This document shows positions 46,638 to 54,118 of a stretch of DNA of 64,000 nucleotides, piece after piece. The translations under genes were made by a program, and so were the position numbers. Position 1 is the stretch's first letter. Every line of letters starts with the position of its first letter. This DNA comes from Spirochaetota bacterium (GTDB taxonomy: Bacteria; Spirochaetota; Spirochaetia; Treponematales; UBA12059): positions 1-64,000 of the forward strand of contig JADFDI010000001.1 in assembly GCA_018262985.1 (NCBI GenBank), in the 5' to 3' direction. The notes below the pieces were generated by a model. The model was not told where the DNA came from, searched no databases, and worked only from the letters and a program-made list of their open reading frames with translations.

Positions 46638-47054
46638 ATGACTATGGATACTTGCGTGATCGAGGCGCTTCCGGGCGGCCAGGAGCTTGAAGGACGGGTC
46701 CCGGCGACGCCGCGGAAAAGGAAACGGCGCTCGCGCCTGGCTCCTCAGGCGGCGCGCGCGCGGACCGAGCGCTGGCTGTACGAGATGGCGATCGTCTTCT
46801 CCATCCTCGATCACGGCGAGCTGACCGGAAAGCTTCGCCGCGGGGAGGTGGTGGGCCTCCGGGCAGTCGCGGAGGACGGGCGCGCCGTGTACTCCTGTCG
46901 TTTCCTCGACTCCGTCACCGAACACGAGGTGTGCCTCGCGGTCGCCCGCGTCTGCCTCCTCGACCTGCGGATCGACTGCGTGCTTCGTGGCGGCGCCGCG
47001 ATGACCTTCCTGCCGCCCCTCGGGCCCGAGGCGCGTCGCTTCGCTCCCCGCTGA
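46638..47054 (+). CDS. Small basic protein of unknown function
   Basis: 138 residues, ATG 46638 with AAGGAGGAG just upstream (33 bp after the PrsW gene). A basic stretch TPRKRKRRSRLAPQAARART precedes a compact domain with three strands (EMAIVFSILDHG, DGRAVYSCRFLD, CLLDLRIDCVLRGG). No signal peptide, membrane helix or known motif. It could bind nucleic acid or the membrane surface. Its position between PrsW and the transglutaminase gene argues for membership in the same module. Confidence 0.6.
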   Translation: MTMDTCVIEALPGGQELEGRVPATPRKRKRRSRLAPQAARARTERWLYEMAIVFSILDHGELTGKLRRGEVVGLRAVAEDGRAVYSCRFLDSVTEHEVCLAVARVCLLDLRIDCVLRGGAAMTFLPPLGPEARRFAPR

Positions 47055-47164
47055 AGCTCTGGCGCGCGGCGCGTCCGCTTGCCTTCGCGCGGGGATGGCG
47101 TAGAATGGACTGGCAGGCCACGCGCGTGGATGCGCGGTCGAGCGCTGCCCGGTGGATAGAACCA

Positions 47165-48574
47165 ATGGCGGAATCCTTTCCGAAGCGAAGTCCGGACGAG
47201 TCGCCGACGGGGGCCATCCCGGGCCGTTCGCGCCACGAACGCTCAGGCGATTTCCTCGCCCTGCTCGGCCTCGCCTTCCTCGCGCCTCCCGCGCTCGCGG
47301 CCTTCGGCGTAACGGGACCCGCGAGTTTCGCAAGGAACGCATTCGGCGCATTCGGGGAGAGCGGCATCCTGCTTCTCGCGTTCGCCGCCTGCTTCCTCCT
47401 CGCTGCGCTCCTCGGCACGGTGAAAAAGGCGATTCCCGTGTTGTCGGGGCTCGCGGCCGGCCTCTTCCTGTTCGCGGGCGCCTTCGAGCTGCCGGGACTC
47501 GAAGGCGTGCGGCGCGCGCTCTTCCGCTTCGCGCCTTTCGCCGAAACCGGGTCCGCGCTCTTCGCCGGCGCGCTCGCCGTAGTCTCGGGGAATCTGGCCG
47601 GCCGCGTCGCGCGGCTCAAGGCGGGGCCGGGGCTCGTCCTGCCGCCCGCCCTCGGCCTCGCCGCCCTGCTCGTCCTCGCCGGACTCGACCCGTTCCCCGA
47701 AGGCGCGACGAGGCTCGACGCCTCGAGCGTCGAGGCGGCGCTCCGCTCGGTGGCCGCCTCCTTCGGCGCCGAGTACCGGAATCCCGAGGTCGAGGCCGCC
47801 GTCCGGCGCGCGCTCGAGGGGAAGGACGCGACGCTCGCGGAGAAGGAGAAGGCCCTCGCGGAACTCTCCGAACGCCTCGAACGGGCCGAGGCGGACAAGG
47901 CCGCGCTCGAGCGGGCCGCGGAAGGCGGCGCGGCGCTCGAGGCCGAGCTCGCGGCCGCGCGGAAATCCCTCGCGGAACTGGAGGGGCGGCTCGAGCGCGA
48001 CCTGCCGCCGGTGACGGGCGGCCGCTACGACAAGGCCGTCCAGCCGGCCGACCCCGCGGTCCGCGACTTCGCCGTCAAGGCCGCTTCCGCCGCGCCCGGC
48101 GCCTGGGACGAGCCCCAGGGTTCGCGGCTCCCCGACGCCGCGGGCGCGAGGCAGCTCGTCCTCGTGCACGCCGCCTTGGCCTCCGCGTGGAAGTACGTTT
48201 CCGACCCGGCCGTGTCGTGGACCGACTACACGAGCCCCGCGCGCCGGAGCCTCGCGCTCGGCCTCGCGGGCGACTGCGACGATTTCGCCGCGCTTGTCGC
48301 CTCCTGCGTGGTAGCGGTGGGCGGCCGGGCTCGCATCGTGCACGGGATCAAGGGAAGCTCCGGCCACGCCTGGGCGGAAGCCTGGGTCGGGAAGGGCGCG
48401 ACGGCCGAGGCCGTGCTGGACGCGATCGCGCGCGCCGCGGGCCGGCGCGCGGCCTCGCTCGCGACGACGCTCGACCGCTCGACGGGTGAACGCTGGCTTT
48501 CGCTCGATTGGGAACTCGGCGCGTACAGTTTCAAAGGCGACCGGCTCGAGGTCGCGTGGGAGAGCGGGCGATGA
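47165..48574 (+). CDS. Membrane protein with coiled coil and transglutaminase-like domain
   Basis: 469 residues: about four membrane helices (residues 30-185), a Glu/Ala-rich coiled coil (about 215-285) and a transglutaminase-like domain. Its putative triad is Cys371 (LAGDCDDFAAL), His401 (SSGHAWAEAW) and Asp448 (WLSLDWE). It could process or crosslink peptides at the membrane; unlike the three secreted paralogue-like proteins it lacks TPRs. ATG 47165 starts MAESFPKRS. An ATG at 47105 in the same frame overlaps a TAGAAT -10-like sequence, so an extra promoter may exist. The gene overlaps the vWA gene by ATGA. Confidence 0.75.
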   Translation: MAESFPKRSPDESPTGAIPGRSRHERSGDFLALLGLAFLAPPALAAFGVTGPASFARNAFGAFGESGILLLAFAACFLLAALLGTVKKAIPVLSGLAAGLFLFAGAFELPGLEGVRRALFRFAPFAETGSALFAGALAVVSGNLAGRVARLKAGPGLVLPPALGLAALLVLAGLDPFPEGATRLDASSVEAALRSVAASFGAEYRNPEVEAAVRRALEGKDATLAEKEKALAELSERLERAEADKAALERAAEGGAALEAELAAARKSLAELEGRLERDLPPVTGGRYDKAVQPADPAVRDFAVKAASAAPGAWDEPQGSRLPDAAGARQLVLVHAALASAWKYVSDPAVSWTDYTSPARRSLALGLAGDCDDFAALVASCVVAVGGRARIVHGIKGSSGHAWAEAWVGKGATAEAVLDAIARAAGRRAASLATTLDRSTGERWLSLDWELGAYSFKGDRLEVAWESGR

Positions 48575-50856
48575 ACGAGATCATGGTGCTCGGCACGGCG
48601 TACGAGTTCCCGCGGATAAAGGACGAGCGCTTCGAGCGCCTGCAGGACGAGATCCGCGAGGCCCGGGAGCGCATCGCGACGGAGGGGAAGGGCCGGGGCA
48701 TCTTCGCCCTCGCGCGGAAGCCCTTGCCGCCGGAGGAGCGGCTCGCGCTCATGGAGGGTCTCGTCGCCAACTACGACGCGCTGATCACCCTGCTCCGCGG
48801 CCGAATCGACCAATGCCGCGAAGTGTTCGGCCGCGTGGGCGAGGGCGTGCAGGCGGAATTCGCGCGGCGGCTCGCGGAACTCGAGAAGGCGGAGGAGCGC
48901 AGGCTCGCGCTCGCGGCCAGGGTGGCGGGCCTCGGCCGGGCCGAGGCGGACGCTGCGATGGACGAGGGGCGGGAACGCGTGCGCGCGCTCGCCATGGACC
49001 TGACGCGGGCCAGCGTCCTCATCGTCCGGAAGCTCCGACACGCCCTCGACGCGCTCGAGACGCTCGCGAGCGACGACGACAAGCAGCGCCTCGTGCACGA
49101 AAAGCTCCGCGGCGACGTGGCCCTCTACCGCGAGGTGTACGAGTTCAACCGCGACCTCTCGAAGCTCGAGCGCGAAATCGCCGAGATGACGGCCCTCGCC
49201 CTTTCATTCGACGGCATGCTCCGCGACAACCTGGGTCCGCTCGCCTTCCTGGTCGACGAGATCGGCTCGGTCGACGCCCGGCTCGGCGAAAGCCTCGCGG
49301 AGATCGAGCGCCTCTCGGCCGAGCTGCAGCAGGGCAGGTCCTCGGGCCTCGGCCGCGACGTACTCTCGGATGCCCTGCTGTCGCGCCTCGTGTCCGCGCG
49401 GGTCCGGGGCGACGCGGTGCAGGAACTCGTGGCGGCGCTGGCCGATCCGAAGCGCGATCGCGTCGACGTCGCGTTCGAGGTCGAGGTGGCGGGGACGGCG
49501 GGAGAACTCGACTTCGCCGCGCTCGCCGCGAACATGAGCGCCCTCGTGCGCGAAGGGCTCGAGTCGCTCGGCCGCGCGGGCGAGCGGCTTACGGATCTTC
49601 CGGAACTTCCGGAAGCCGCGACGCCGGTTCCGGACGCGTCCCTGGCGCCCGCGTCGCCTTCCGGGGTTCCCGACCCCGAGCCGCCGGCCGCGCCATTCCC
49701 CGCGATCGAAGCCGAGACCGTCGCCGCCGAGCCGGCCGACGAGCTCGACGAGGACGACGCCGCGCGGCCGAAGCGCCCGGCCGTTCCCGTTCCCGTTCCC
49801 GGATCGACTCCGACCGGGGAGACGGCGCCGGAAATGCCGATGCCGCCGACGGCCTCCGCGTCGGCCGAACCGGAAACGCCCGAGTCCGCGAGTGGCGCAG
49901 GTTCCGTCGCGCCTGAAGAAGGACAGCCTGAACCGGAAACGCTTGAACCTGCGTCGCGCGCCGGGGCCGATCCGACCGACGACGAGGCTGAGCCGCCCGC
50001 CGCGCCAGCCTGGGTTCCTCCGCCGCCTCGCGCCGAAGCCGCGCCGGGACCGCGCGTCCGGCCCGCCTATTCGGCCGCGATCAGCCGCGTGCGTCCCACC
50101 CTCGTCCTTTTCCTGCTCGACCGCTCGGGCTCCATGGACGCGGCGTACTCCGGCGGCCGCACGCGCGCCGAATACCTTTCCCGCGTCGTCGATTCGGCGA
50201 TCGCCGAGCTGGCCGTCCGCTGCAACAAGGCCGGGGGCCTGCGCGACTACTTCCACCTGGCCGCCCTCGGCTACGGCGACGACCGCGTGGAGAGCGCATT
50301 CGGCGGCGTTCTCGCCGGGCCAGACTGGCAGCCCGTCTCGCGCGTCGCCGCGAATCCCTACGCCGTGGACCGCGACGGAGCCTCGGGGCCCCGCCCGCGC
50401 TGGATCGAGCCGCGCGCCTCGGGCGGCACCCCCATGCGCGAAGCCTTCGAGCGCGCCTGCCGCCTCGTCGCCGCCTGGTGCGACGCCCATTCCGATTCCT
50501 ACCCGCCCACGGTCATCAACGTCACCGACGGGGAGCCGACCGACGGCAGCCCCGAGGACGCGGCCGCGATCCTCCGCCGCCTGCACACCGACGACGGCGA
50601 GACCCTCCTGTTCAACCTGCACGTCGCGGGCGAGGGCCGGCGCGAGACGATCTTCCCCGCGGACGAGCGCGAGGTCGAACCGAGCGGGCGCCAGCTCTTC
50701 CGCATGTCGAGCGAGTTCCCCCCGCACCTCCGCGACGGCGCCGAGGCCTCGGGCTTCGCCCTGCCGGAAGGCGCGCGCTTCTTCGCCTACGGCGTCGGCG
50801 CCGAGCTCGCGACGCGCTTCCTCGACCTCGGCACGCGGCCCGCGAGGATGGCGTGA
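48571..50856 (+). CDS. vWA-domain protein with long coiled-coil N-terminus
   Basis: 761 residues. Residues about 10-280 are helical and strongly charged, a rod-like coiled coil (LMEGLVANYDALITLL, ERRLALAARVAGL). Residues 350-500 are a low-complexity Pro/Glu/Ala linker. The C-terminal vWA domain has MIDAS DRSGSM at about 517, a conserved Thr in ASGGTPMREAFERA and Asp in VINVTDGEPTDGSP, all needed for metal-dependent binding. No signal peptide, so cytosolic. With the following PP2C and kinase genes it forms the triad typical of TerY-P-like signalling. It begins within the stop of the transglutaminase gene (ATGA) and ends within the start of the PP2C gene (GTGA). Confidence 0.85.
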   Translation: MNEIMVLGTAYEFPRIKDERFERLQDEIREARERIATEGKGRGIFALARKPLPPEERLALMEGLVANYDALITLLRGRIDQCREVFGRVGEGVQAEFARRLAELEKAEERRLALAARVAGLGRAEADAAMDEGRERVRALAMDLTRASVLIVRKLRHALDALETLASDDDKQRLVHEKLRGDVALYREVYEFNRDLSKLEREIAEMTALALSFDGMLRDNLGPLAFLVDEIGSVDARLGESLAEIERLSAELQQGRSSGLGRDVLSDALLSRLVSARVRGDAVQELVAALADPKRDRVDVAFEVEVAGTAGELDFAALAANMSALVREGLESLGRAGERLTDLPELPEAATPVPDASLAPASPSGVPDPEPPAAPFPAIEAETVAAEPADELDEDDAARPKRPAVPVPVPGSTPTGETAPEMPMPPTASASAEPETPESASGAGSVAPEEGQPEPETLEPASRAGADPTDDEAEPPAAPAWVPPPPRAEAAPGPRVRPAYSAAISRVRPTLVLFLLDRSGSMDAAYSGGRTRAEYLSRVVDSAIAELAVRCNKAGGLRDYFHLAALGYGDDRVESAFGGVLAGPDWQPVSRVAANPYAVDRDGASGPRPRWIEPRASGGTPMREAFERACRLVAAWCDAHSDSYPPTVINVTDGEPTDGSPEDAAAILRRLHTDDGETLLFNLHVAGEGRRETIFPADEREVEPSGRQLFRMSSEFPPHLRDGAEASGFALPEGARFFAYGVGAELATRFLDLGTRPARMA

Positions 50857-51851
50857 GGGAACGCGCTCCCGGACCGGTCCCGCCCGCGCTGCCCTGCCGT
50901 CGCGGGCGCTTCCTGCCCCGGCGCTTCGGCCTCGCCTCGGTGCTTGCGCTGCCGCGCCACGGCGACTCGGGCGAGGACCGCTGGGCCGCGGCCGGGGGCG
51001 CGTGGGCGCTCTGCGACGGCGCGAGCGAAGGCTGGGACGGCGCCGGCTGGGCGGCCGCGCTCGCCCGCGCCCTCGTCCGATTCGAGGACCCGCGCGAAGC
51101 GACGCGCGAGGCGCGCCGCGGCTATCACACATTCGGCGCAGTTTATACAGGGCAGCCTAATCCCAATCATGGCGCGGGTTACGCTGTTCAGCCTAATCCC
51201 CACATCCCAGCGCCTGGGGGTGGGGCTTACGCTGTTCAGCCTCATCCCCCCACCCCGCCGCCCCGCGATGGGGCTTATGCCGTTCAGCCTAATCCCCAAA
51301 GTACGGATTATACCGTTCAGCCTAATCCCTCCCCCCGCATTCCCGACCTGGCCAGCCCCACCGCGGCGAGCTGGCTCGACGAGGCCGCCGCCGCGCGCGG
51401 CTCCTTCTCCACGGCGCTCGTCGTCCGGGTATCCCGTTCAGGCGGCTTCGTCCGCGCGTACGCCCGCGGCGACACCGTCCTCTTCATCCGCGACGGCCTC
51501 GACACCCTCGCCGCCTTCCCCCTCGACGACCCTGGCGATTTCAGCCTCCGCCCCGAGCTCGTCGCGGACCGCCCTGCCGCGAACGGCTCGGTCGGCGGAG
51601 CTTCCGCGCCTGTCCCGGACGACTTCCTCTCGACCATAATCCCGATCGGCGGCCTCCGCCGTCCCGTCCTCTGCCTCGCCACCGACGCCCTCGCCGCGCG
51701 CGTGCTCCGCGCCGCCGGAAGCGAGCGCGCGGAGCTCTGGGATTTCCTCGACCGCGCGGGCGCCGCGGAAGTCGACGCCTGGGCGCGCGCCGAAACGGCG
51801 CGGGGCGCGCTCCGCGAGGACGACCTGACCCTCCTCGAGGTCCGACCCTGA
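50853..51851 (+). CDS. PP2C-like phosphatase carrying in-frame repeats
   Basis: 332 residues from GTG 50853, which overlaps the vWA stop as GTGA. The N-terminal region fits a PP2C start (RHGDSGEDRWAAAGGAWALC, then DGASEGWDGAGWA, the metal-binding DG). The second half resumes with STALVVRVSRSGGFVRAYARG and DTVLFIRDGLDTLA, strands of the PP2C core. Between them residues about 97-159 are five copies of a (G/A/D)Y(A/T)VQPNP-type repeat in unusually A/T-rich codons. Likely role: dephosphorylating targets of the downstream kinase. Several of the usual PP2C Asp residues are hard to place, so activity is uncertain. Confidence 0.72.
   Translation: MRERAPGPVPPALPCRRGRFLPRRFGLASVLALPRHGDSGEDRWAAAGGAWALCDGASEGWDGAGWAAALARALVRFEDPREATREARRGYHTFGAVYTGQPNPNHGAGYAVQPNPHIPAPGGGAYAVQPHPPTPPPRDGAYAVQPNPQSTDYTVQPNPSPRIPDLASPTAASWLDEAAAARGSFSTALVVRVSRSGGFVRAYARGDTVLFIRDGLDTLAAFPLDDPGDFSLRPELVADRPAANGSVGGASAPVPDDFLSTIIPIGGLRRPVLCLATDALAARVLRAAGSERAELWDFLDRAGAAEVDAWARAETARGALREDDLTLLEVRP
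51141..51329 (+). repeat. Five in-frame VQPNP-coding repeats inside the PP2C gene
   Basis: Units beginning at 51141, 51177, 51225, 51273 and 51306 share GTTCAGCCTAATCCC (the first with GGGCAGCCTAATCCC). The steps are 36, 48, 48 and 33 bp, all multiples of three. Spacers between units contain GC-rich inverted pieces. The A/T-rich core stands out from the GC-rich gene. It looks like a small repeat element that inserted and expanded without breaking the frame. Confidence 0.85.
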
Positions 51852-53815
51852 GTCCCGCGGCGGCCGCGGCCGGCTCCTGGCCCGGCCTCGAAGCCTACAA
51901 CGCCGCCCTGCTCTCGGGCGGCGCGGCCCTGCTCGACGGCGAGCTCGCGGGCGCGAAACCCGCGCTCAACCCCTTCGGGCAGGCCAATCCCATCTCGGGC
52001 GGCTTCGCCTACACCTACGAGCTCAAGCTGCCCGGCGGCGGACGCAAGGCCCTCCGCCTCTTCCATTCGGGCGCCGCCGCGCGCCGCGAGTCCATGGCCG
52101 CCACCTACCGCACGGTCGCCGAGGCGCGCCGCTCGCCCGCCCTCGCGCGCTTCCTCGTCGGCGCCCGCTGGTCGGACGCGTGCGTGCGCGCCGACGGCGT
52201 CGAGGCGCCCGGCGTTGTCATGGACTGGGTCGACGCCCCCACGCTCGGCGAGTGGCTCGAGAACGCGCACCGCGACCCCGACGCCCTCGAGCGCCTCCGC
52301 GGCGAGCTCGCCGCCCTCCAGGCCGCGCTCGAGGACGAAGGCTACGTCCACGGCGACGTCCAGGCCGGCAACCTCGCGCTCCGCGATGGACAAGAGCTCG
52401 TCCTCCTCGACTACGACGGCTTCCGCGCCGAGGAGGACCCCGCCGCGGTCCGCGAACGCGGCCATGTCCACTTCCAGCACCCCGCCGCCGAGCCCGGCGC
52501 CCCCGGCCCCGCCGACCGCTTCCCCCTCCTCGCCTTCGACCTCGGCCTCGCGGCCCTCGCCGCCGAACCCGACCTCTTCGACTGCTGCGAAGGCGAGAAC
52601 GTCGTCTGGCGCGGCGACGACTTCGACGACCCCGACTCGAGCCCCGCCTTCGCGCGCGTCGCCGCCATCCCCGCGCTCTCCCGCGCGGCCGCCCTCTTCG
52701 CCGCCGCGTGCAAGGCGGACGCCGACGCCGCCCCGACCCTCGCGGATTTCCGCGCCGCCGCGGGCCTCACGTCCCCCGGACCCGTCCCGGGAAGGGTGGG
52801 GAAGAAAGGCAACTCGGCCGCCTCCGCCGCTCCATCCGCCGCGGCTCCCGTCGGCACCTGGTTCGACGGCTCCGCCCGCCCGCCGCACCCACGCGGGGCG
52901 GACATCCCCTCCGGGACGGCGTCGGCGCGCGCGCGGAAGCCGGGGAGCCGCGCCTACCGCGGCCAGTATCCCGTCGTGGACGCCGCCAGCCTTTCCGCGG
53001 TCGCCGCTTCCGTCGGCGCCAAGGTCGAGCTCGTCGGCCGCGTCGTCTCGGTGAAGCGCGCGCTCACCAAGTACGGCAAGCCCTACGCCTTCGTGAATTT
53101 CGGCGACTGGCGCCGCGACGGAACCAAGCTCGTCTACTGGTCGGAGGGCCTCGAGGCCGTGGGCGAGTCCTCGGCCCCCACCGAAGCCTGGGAGGGACGC
53201 TGGCTCAGCGCCACCGGCCTCGTCGACGAGCCCTACGAGAACCTGCGCTTCGGCACCACGCAGCACTCGATCACCATCCTCTCCGGTTCGCAGGTGCGCG
53301 TCATCCCGGAGGCCGAAGCCCGCCGCCGCCTCGCCGCCGGCGCGGGGGCGCCGTTCGCCGTCGTCGAGGAGGACGGGGGACAGACCTCGTTTTCCGCAGG
53401 CTGCGAGGACGACGGGGGACGGACCTCGCCCGCCGGCGCGAACGCCGCCTTCGTCGCCGACCGCTTCGGCAACGTGTACGACGCGCGGCCCCCATCGTGG
53501 GGACGGAGCTCGGGCCCGGGTTCCGCGACGCACTCCTCCCGTCCGGGCCCGACCGGCGCCGTCGCGACGGGCGCTTCCCCGAGTCGGCCGAGCAACGCGG
53601 AGCTTCTCGCCGGGCTCGCGGGCGGCCCCAAGGCCACGGGGCCCGCCCCGTCCGCCCCGCCGCGGCCCGCGTCGCCGGGCGGCCCGTCCCCGGCCTCGCG
53701 CCACGCGCCCGCGGCGCCCGCGGAGGCGAGCGGGCGCGAAGGGCTCCCCGCGGGCTGCGCGTGGGCCATCGTGGCCGCCATCGCTGCCTTCATTTTCTGG
53801 GCGATGGGACGGTAA
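51848..53815 (+). CDS. Kinase-like protein with C-terminal membrane anchor
   Basis: About 655 residues. Residues 1-300 resemble a protein-kinase fold: NPISGGFAYTYELKLPGG (glycine loop and strand), KALRLFH (possible ATP-binding Lys), YVHGDVQAGNLAL (catalytic loop, Asp near 170) and LVLLDYDGFRAEE (DYD in place of DFG, near 188). An OB-like domain follows (about 395-480, AKVELVGRVVSVKRALTKYG). A Pro/Ala-rich linker leads to a final membrane helix (CAWAIVAAIAAFIFWAMG), a tail anchor. Homologous sequence clearly extends above the first ATG (52094). The only in-frame candidate is CTG 51848, overlapping the upstream TGA. Last gene of the sigma-54 unit. Confidence 0.75.
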   Translation: MSPAAAAAGSWPGLEAYNAALLSGGAALLDGELAGAKPALNPFGQANPISGGFAYTYELKLPGGGRKALRLFHSGAAARRESMAATYRTVAEARRSPALARFLVGARWSDACVRADGVEAPGVVMDWVDAPTLGEWLENAHRDPDALERLRGELAALQAALEDEGYVHGDVQAGNLALRDGQELVLLDYDGFRAEEDPAAVRERGHVHFQHPAAEPGAPGPADRFPLLAFDLGLAALAAEPDLFDCCEGENVVWRGDDFDDPDSSPAFARVAAIPALSRAAALFAAACKADADAAPTLADFRAAAGLTSPGPVPGRVGKKGNSAASAAPSAAAPVGTWFDGSARPPHPRGADIPSGTASARARKPGSRAYRGQYPVVDAASLSAVAASVGAKVELVGRVVSVKRALTKYGKPYAFVNFGDWRRDGTKLVYWSEGLEAVGESSAPTEAWEGRWLSATGLVDEPYENLRFGTTQHSITILSGSQVRVIPEAEARRRLAAGAGAPFAVVEEDGGQTSFSAGCEDDGGRTSPAGANAAFVADRFGNVYDARPPSWGRSSGPGSATHSSRPGPTGAVATGASPSRPSNAELLAGLAGGPKATGPAPSAPPRPASPGGPSPASRHAPAAPAEASGREGLPAGCAWAIVAAIAAFIFWAMGR

Positions 53816-53901
53816 GGCGTACGCCGCGACGCGGACGGGCGACTCCCGGCCGGCCGGTCCTCCATCTCCTACGACAGTTCGATTTACGGCGCGGGTCGGC
53901 C

Positions 53902-53929
53902 TTGAACGCGCGGACAGGCGCGTTATCAT
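53902..53929 (+). promoter_or_regulatory. Promoter before cassette 3
   Basis: TTGAAC (53902-53907), 16 bp, TATCAT (53924-53929). It lies in the 303-bp stretch 53816-54118, where I see no gene. The leader of about 180 nt is GC-rich and ends in GGAGG before the ATG at 54119. It lacks the ATAGAAA block of cassettes 1 and 2. Confidence 0.6.
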
Positions 53930-54118
53930 ACATAGAAGCACAGTGTCGATTTGGAGAAAACGCGTCCGACCGGACACCCTGGCGGGAAGGGACGCCGAGT
54001 CCCCGCCCCGCAGGTCCCCACGTTCCCTTCCGAACCGAGCCTCATGCCGGCTGCCCCTGCCGGTCGCGATCTGTATGGATCCGGCTCCCGCCTGCCCGCC
54101 CGGATCCCGGAGGTTCAC

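Noticed and set aside
46931-47164. Upstream extension of the membrane transglutaminase gene
   Set aside because: It overlaps the preceding gene out of frame, is Arg/Pro rich without conservation, and crosses a TAGAAT -10-like sequence.
51141-51329. CRISPR-like or non-coding repeat array
   Set aside because: All steps are multiples of three and the frame continues through into recognisable PP2C sequence, so it is treated as a coding repeat.
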